Positions 29,702 to 32,365 of a DNA stretch of 32,365 nt are shown here, one piece after another. Numbering within the stretch: position 1 is the stretch's first letter; the number at the start of each line of letters is the position of its first letter. A model generated the notes under the pieces. That model did not search any database and was not told the origin of the DNA. It saw only the letters and a program-made list of their open reading frames with translations. Made by a program: the position numbers and the translations under genes. Source of the stretch: a virus; IMG/VR virus record IMGVR_UViG_3300024432_000042, positions 1-32,365 of that record; one strand, written 5' to 3'.

Positions 29702-31063
29702 CTATCTAGTACTTAAACTCGCAAACAATTTTTTCTGGGTGTGATCCTTTTGTGCTAGAGTATCCATTACTACGTCATCCAACGTATCAGTAGCCAGTAT
29801 GTGATAAAGAAATACAGGGAATTTCTGACCTTGCCTATTCACACGCGCATTGGCTTGGTCGTAGTATTCAAGGTTCCATGTGATGCCATACCAGATCACA
29901 TGGTGGCAAGACTCTTGTAAATTAAGTCCATGCGCCATAGAAGCTGGATGGCATACCATCAACGGGTGCTTCCCTTCATTGAATTCCTGTATGTACTGAT
30001 TAGACCGTCCAGCCGACGTACCTCCTCCAAGAACAGGGATTGAACTGCCAAAGCGTCCGAGTATTCGCTCTCTGTCGTGATTGAATTCATACATAACAAG
30101 TGCAGGAGCCCCTCCAAGTTGATCAATAAGGTCCCCCAACGCTTCAAGCTTCGCGTTGTGTATTGCGGTCCAGTCACGATCTTTTGAAGTATATAACGCT
30201 CCATTACAAATTTGTCTACATTTACCTCCAGCGACAGCGGCATTTGCCGCGACCACAACTCCTTCTTCGAGTTGTGTGATAAATTCTTGTTCGATGTCAT
30301 CGTATTTCTCCCGAGCCTCTTCAGGCAGGTCCACGTAAATGCGCTCCTGTAGAACAGCAGGCATGTCCAAATAATCGTTTGCAGCTAACCGAAGTACCAG
30401 AGGGTCTATCCTCCCCATTATAGCTTCCCATGCGCCTTCATTGGGGTAGAATTTGTAGGGTTCCCAAGCATTACTGTGGAAAAACTTATTTCGGTAATGG
30501 GTGACGTATCGGCCCAATGCGTTTCCTTCGTCCATTATGAATACTTGGCCGAATAAATCCTCTAGCCCGTTGGGGATCGGTGTCCCGGTCAGAATCCACC
30601 TGCGATCGAACCGGGGGAAGTGGGGCCTCATTAGTTTGAATCTTTTCGTTGTTGAGTTTTTGAACTTGGTGCTTTCGTCTACGCATACAACAGTCCACTC
30701 CTTGCGGTGCGAAGCAGTAGGGGCGAATAACCATGCCAGCCCCTCGGGGTTAATGATGTGTATGTCTACGTCTAAACGTAGCATCGCAGCTTTATCTGCC
30801 CCATGTATGACGGCATAAGTAAGTTCATTAAACTCTATCCACTTTTCTATTTCGTCAGGCCAGACATTGTAGCATGGTCGCAGGGGAGCGATGACAAGCA
30901 TCCCTTTAGGAGCTAGACCTTTAGCACGGAGAATCTTGTATGCCGCGAGGCACACAGCAGTCTTGCCCAAGCCAGGATCCAAGAACAGACCCCCGCTCCC
31001 CTGCGATAATAGAAGCTTCATAGCACGAAGCTGGTATTCGTGTGGATGCCAATGCTCACTCAT
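29702..31063 (-). CDS. SNF2/SF2 helicase (DEAD/DEAH-like)
   Basis: A 453-residue helicase with the classical motifs: HEYQLRAM (8-15, motif Q-like), Walker A DPGLGKT (29-35), APLRPC (59-64, motif Ia), VDES (128-131, Walker B), LTGTP (158-162, motif III), then the second RecA domain with a GLNLQ segment (about 380-390) and QANARVNRQGQ (403-413, motif VI). It fits the short SNF2-type helicases of phages, which remodel or unwind DNA during replication and recombination. It starts at ATG 31063, overlapping the nuclease stop as ATGA. Association with VRR-NUC and a PD-(D/E)XK nuclease is common in phage recombination modules. Confidence 0.92.
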   Translation of the reverse strand: MSEHWHPHEYQLRAMKLLLSQGSGGLFLDPGLGKTAVCLAAYKILRAKGLAPKGMLVIAPLRPCYNVWPDEIEKWIEFNELTYAVIHGADKAAMLRLDVDIHIINPEGLAWLFAPTASHRKEWTVVCVDESTKFKNSTTKRFKLMRPHFPRFDRRWILTGTPIPNGLEDLFGQVFIMDEGNALGRYVTHYRNKFFHSNAWEPYKFYPNEGAWEAIMGRIDPLVLRLAANDYLDMPAVLQERIYVDLPEEAREKYDDIEQEFITQLEEGVVVAANAAVAGGKCRQICNGALYTSKDRDWTAIHNAKLEALGDLIDQLGGAPALVMYEFNHDRERILGRFGSSIPVLGGGTSAGRSNQYIQEFNEGKHPLMVCHPASMAHGLNLQESCHHVIWYGITWNLEYYDQANARVNRQGQKFPVFLYHILATDTLDDVVMDTLAQKDHTQKKLFASLSTR

Positions 31064-31353
31064 TTATTTTCTTCCAAAGCGCCGTCTAATATTCCACAAG
31101 CGTCTTCGTAATTGTCCGTGTAACTCGCCTCAGTATTGTGGTCCCAAAGCTGGTGGAGTCGGTAATCTTGTATCTTACTAGGCTTTTTCCCGAGCTTCTT
31201 AAATTCAATCCATACGTGATACCCGTAAGGATTAATGAATAGGTGGTCTGGCCATCCTCGTTGCCCAATGACATTGATCTTAAGTGATATGTAACCGATG
31301 CTGAGAGCATAATCTGAAGTTTTTCTTTCTAAAGCACTTTCTAGAATTGGCAT
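31060..31353 (-). CDS. VRR-NUC domain nuclease
   Basis: A 97-residue single-domain nuclease. The VRR-NUC family's PD-(D/E)XK core is seen as GWPD (33-36), IEFKKLGKKPS (49-59) and IQDYRLHQL (61-69): Asp36, Glu50 and Lys52 are the probable metal and catalytic residues and Gln62 is the conserved family Gln. Stand-alone phage VRR-NUC proteins cut branched DNA such as Holliday junctions or flaps. It overlaps the upstream gene by 13 nt and the helicase gene by 4 nt, which suggests a helicase-nuclease pair. Confidence 0.92.
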   Translation of the reverse strand: MPILESALERKTSDYALSIGYISLKINVIGQRGWPDHLFINPYGYHVWIEFKKLGKKPSKIQDYRLHQLWDHNTEASYTDNYEDACGILDGALEENK

Positions 31354-32009
31354 GGGCCTCCATTAGCCGTGCTAAATTGACACCACTTGCAAGTCCACTG
31401 AGGCTTAGGTATGAATTCTTCCAGTGGTGTGTCCTCAATCGTTTGGATCTCCTTCATCAACATAGGCTTATACTCACCCATCATTGAAGCAGGGTAGTGG
31501 ATCTTTTTATTCTGCTTTTGGTCAAGGTAGACCGCCGTAACATCTGCCCCTTCTTTGAGGGGGTGTTGAAGCAAACTTACGACACCATAAATCCATTGCT
31601 GGTGAGTATGCTCAGGGTAGATTTTACCTGTCTTATACTCAAATATCTGTATGTAGTCATCCGGCGGTACAAACTTGAGATCCATAAAGCCCCGGAGCAT
31701 AACGCCAGAGTGGTCATAATCACAAGGGAGCATTTCCTCATCTATCCCCCATTTATGCTCAGGCTGGCAATCGTAAGTTTCCCGCAGGCTAAAGAAGAAC
31801 TGTCCGTAGTGTTCATGAATATCTGGGTGAAGCATTTCGCTATGCCCATTGACGAAAGCTTCTAACGAGTTGTGGATTTCAGTACCTCGTTCCATAGCTG
31901 GGGACACGATAAATTCTACTTCCACTTTGTCTATGTAATTGAATTTGAATTTAGCCGGGCATTTCGCAAATGTAGCCAGCCGTGAATAAGAGTAGGGGCC
32001 ATACTTCAT
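31341..32009 (-). CDS. PD-(D/E)XK nuclease, Cas4/RecB-like with probable Fe-S cluster
   Basis: A 222-residue nuclease with the RecB/Cas4-type arrangement: SYSRLATFAKCPAKFKF (7-23, first Cys17), RGTEIHNSLE (41-50, His46), GFMDLKFV (107-114, Asp110), FEYKTGKI (123-130, Glu124 and Lys126), QQWIYGVV (137-144) and the C-terminal WTCKWCQFSTANGGPCQF (205-222, C207, C210, C220). The four cysteines can hold a 4Fe-4S cluster as in Cas4 and AddB. Such proteins are exonucleases in phage replication and recombination. No CRISPR array or other cas gene is present, so a CRISPR role is not suggested. Confidence 0.92.
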   Translation of the reverse strand: MKYGPYSYSRLATFAKCPAKFKFNYIDKVEVEFIVSPAMERGTEIHNSLEAFVNGHSEMLHPDIHEHYGQFFFSLRETYDCQPEHKWGIDEEMLPCDYDHSGVMLRGFMDLKFVPPDDYIQIFEYKTGKIYPEHTHQQWIYGVVSLLQHPLKEGADVTAVYLDQKQNKKIHYPASMMGEYKPMLMKEIQTIEDTPLEEFIPKPQWTCKWCQFSTANGGPCQF

Positions 32010-32263
32010 TGTATAATGCTCCCCGGTGGGTCAGGGTTTTTGAGTTGTTTGATTTCTAGTATCTCTTCTATCAACTCTACCCTATTAAGGAGATTCTCAC
32101 ACATAAACAGAAGGCACAGAATTGGCCTGTCCATGAGCTTACCATCCGCCAGGTCTAGTTCGAATCGCCTTGCCAGTGCTTCAGCTATTGCCCGTATCAT
32201 AGCAGCTTCTTCTTCTGCTCCCATATTGGGGTCATTAGCTGGTCCACCTATTTCACCTACCAT
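32006..32263 (-). CDS. Unidentified small helical protein
   Basis: An 85-residue protein. AAGGGAAGAAG precedes the ATG at 32263. It begins with a polar Gly/Pro segment, then a helix of acidic and alanine residues (about 15-36), then an amphipathic stretch around 50-73 (CLLFMCENLLNRVELIEEILEIKQL) that may dimerise. The stop overlaps the start of the Cas4-like gene by 4 nt. I do not recognise the family. It is probably co-expressed with the nuclease genes. Confidence 0.55.
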   Translation of the reverse strand: MVGEIGGPANDPNMGAEEEAAMIRAIAEALARRFELDLADGKLMDRPILCLLFMCENLLNRVELIEEILEIKQLKNPDPPGSIIQ

Positions 32264-32365
32264 AATCTTCTTCCCTTGTCATTTTAGTGAGCGAACCCCA
32301 ATTAGGTCCGTGAAAGCCTTCGCTCCGCATGGGTACGTCAAACAGAGGCGCATCCATAGCTTCTT
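32253..32365 (-). CDS. C-terminal end of a leftward gene cut by the window edge
   Basis: On the minus strand, one frame is open from the window edge to a TGA at 32255-32253. It encodes a tail of 36 residues that includes PLFDVPMRSEGFHGPNWG. It overlaps the start of the next gene by 11 nt, as is usual in this operon. A second frame is also open for 28 codons, so the choice rests on composition and overlap style. No function can be given. Confidence 0.4.
   Translation of the reverse strand, partial: EAMDAPLFDVPMRSEGFHGPNWGSLTKMTREEDYGR

Noticed and set aside
31341-32009. CRISPR-associated Cas4
   Set aside because: The motifs are shared by Cas4 and many phage RecB-like exonucleases, and there is no CRISPR locus, so a phage recombination nuclease is the simpler reading.

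Overview
This window looks like part of a short-tailed (podovirus-type) bacteriophage genome, or a prophage copy of one. Virion genes fill the rightward strand from about 1.7 to 23.4 kb. Their order is small-terminase-like protein, TerL, portal, scaffold, major capsid, tail-tube adaptor, tail nozzle, GNAT-like protein, internal/ejection proteins and tail fibre. There is no tape measure, sheath or long-tail gene. I see no integrase, tRNA, rRNA or host housekeeping gene. Genes are tightly packed, with many ATGA, TAATG and TGATG overlaps. The host cannot be named from the sequence; ordinary Shine-Dalgarno sites and sigma70-like boxes suggest a Gram-negative bacterium, but only loosely.

Layout. 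(1) 1-522 is the end of a rightward replication helicase/primase gene. (2) 523-1687 is a mostly non-coding, repeat-dense region. It holds a 9-nt-period GTAGCCAG array with a facing inverted copy, and two blocks with about 18 copies of an ATTATGTWAAA motif. The blocks flank a single small gene (1090-1350) that has its own terminator. (3) 1688-9731 is the packaging and head module. (4) 9786-13560 carries accessory virion proteins and a large glycine-rich fibre. (5) 13574-21541 carries connector, nozzle, GNAT-like and internal virion proteins. (6) 21541-25964 carries the tail fibre, a Cys-rich protein, a double-stranded beta-helix oxygenase-like protein and the lysis region (two holin-like proteins, a DUF5675 protein, a single-pass membrane protein and a secreted protein). 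(7) From 26055 to the right edge all genes run leftward: DUF3310, a small membrane protein, a ThyA-family enzyme, a protein resembling the thymine-hypermodification pyrophosphorylases, a GT-A glycosyltransferase, a small basic protein, a SNF2-type helicase, a VRR-NUC nuclease and a Cas4/RecB-like PD-(D/E)XK nuclease.

How the parts fit. The rightward genes build and fill a capsid, attach a short tail and lyse the cell. The leftward genes look like early DNA metabolism. Three adjacent genes (26602-29254) are best explained as a pathway that makes 5-hydroxymethyl-dU or a similar nucleotide and elaborates it in phage DNA, which would protect against host nucleases. The small protein inside the repeat region and the small protein at 29313-29633 are divergent paralogs, each with its own terminator. 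They may bind DNA, and the repeats beside the first copy are natural candidate targets; that is inference. The most novel-looking material is the repeat/small-gene cassette at 840-1562 and the base-modification cluster.
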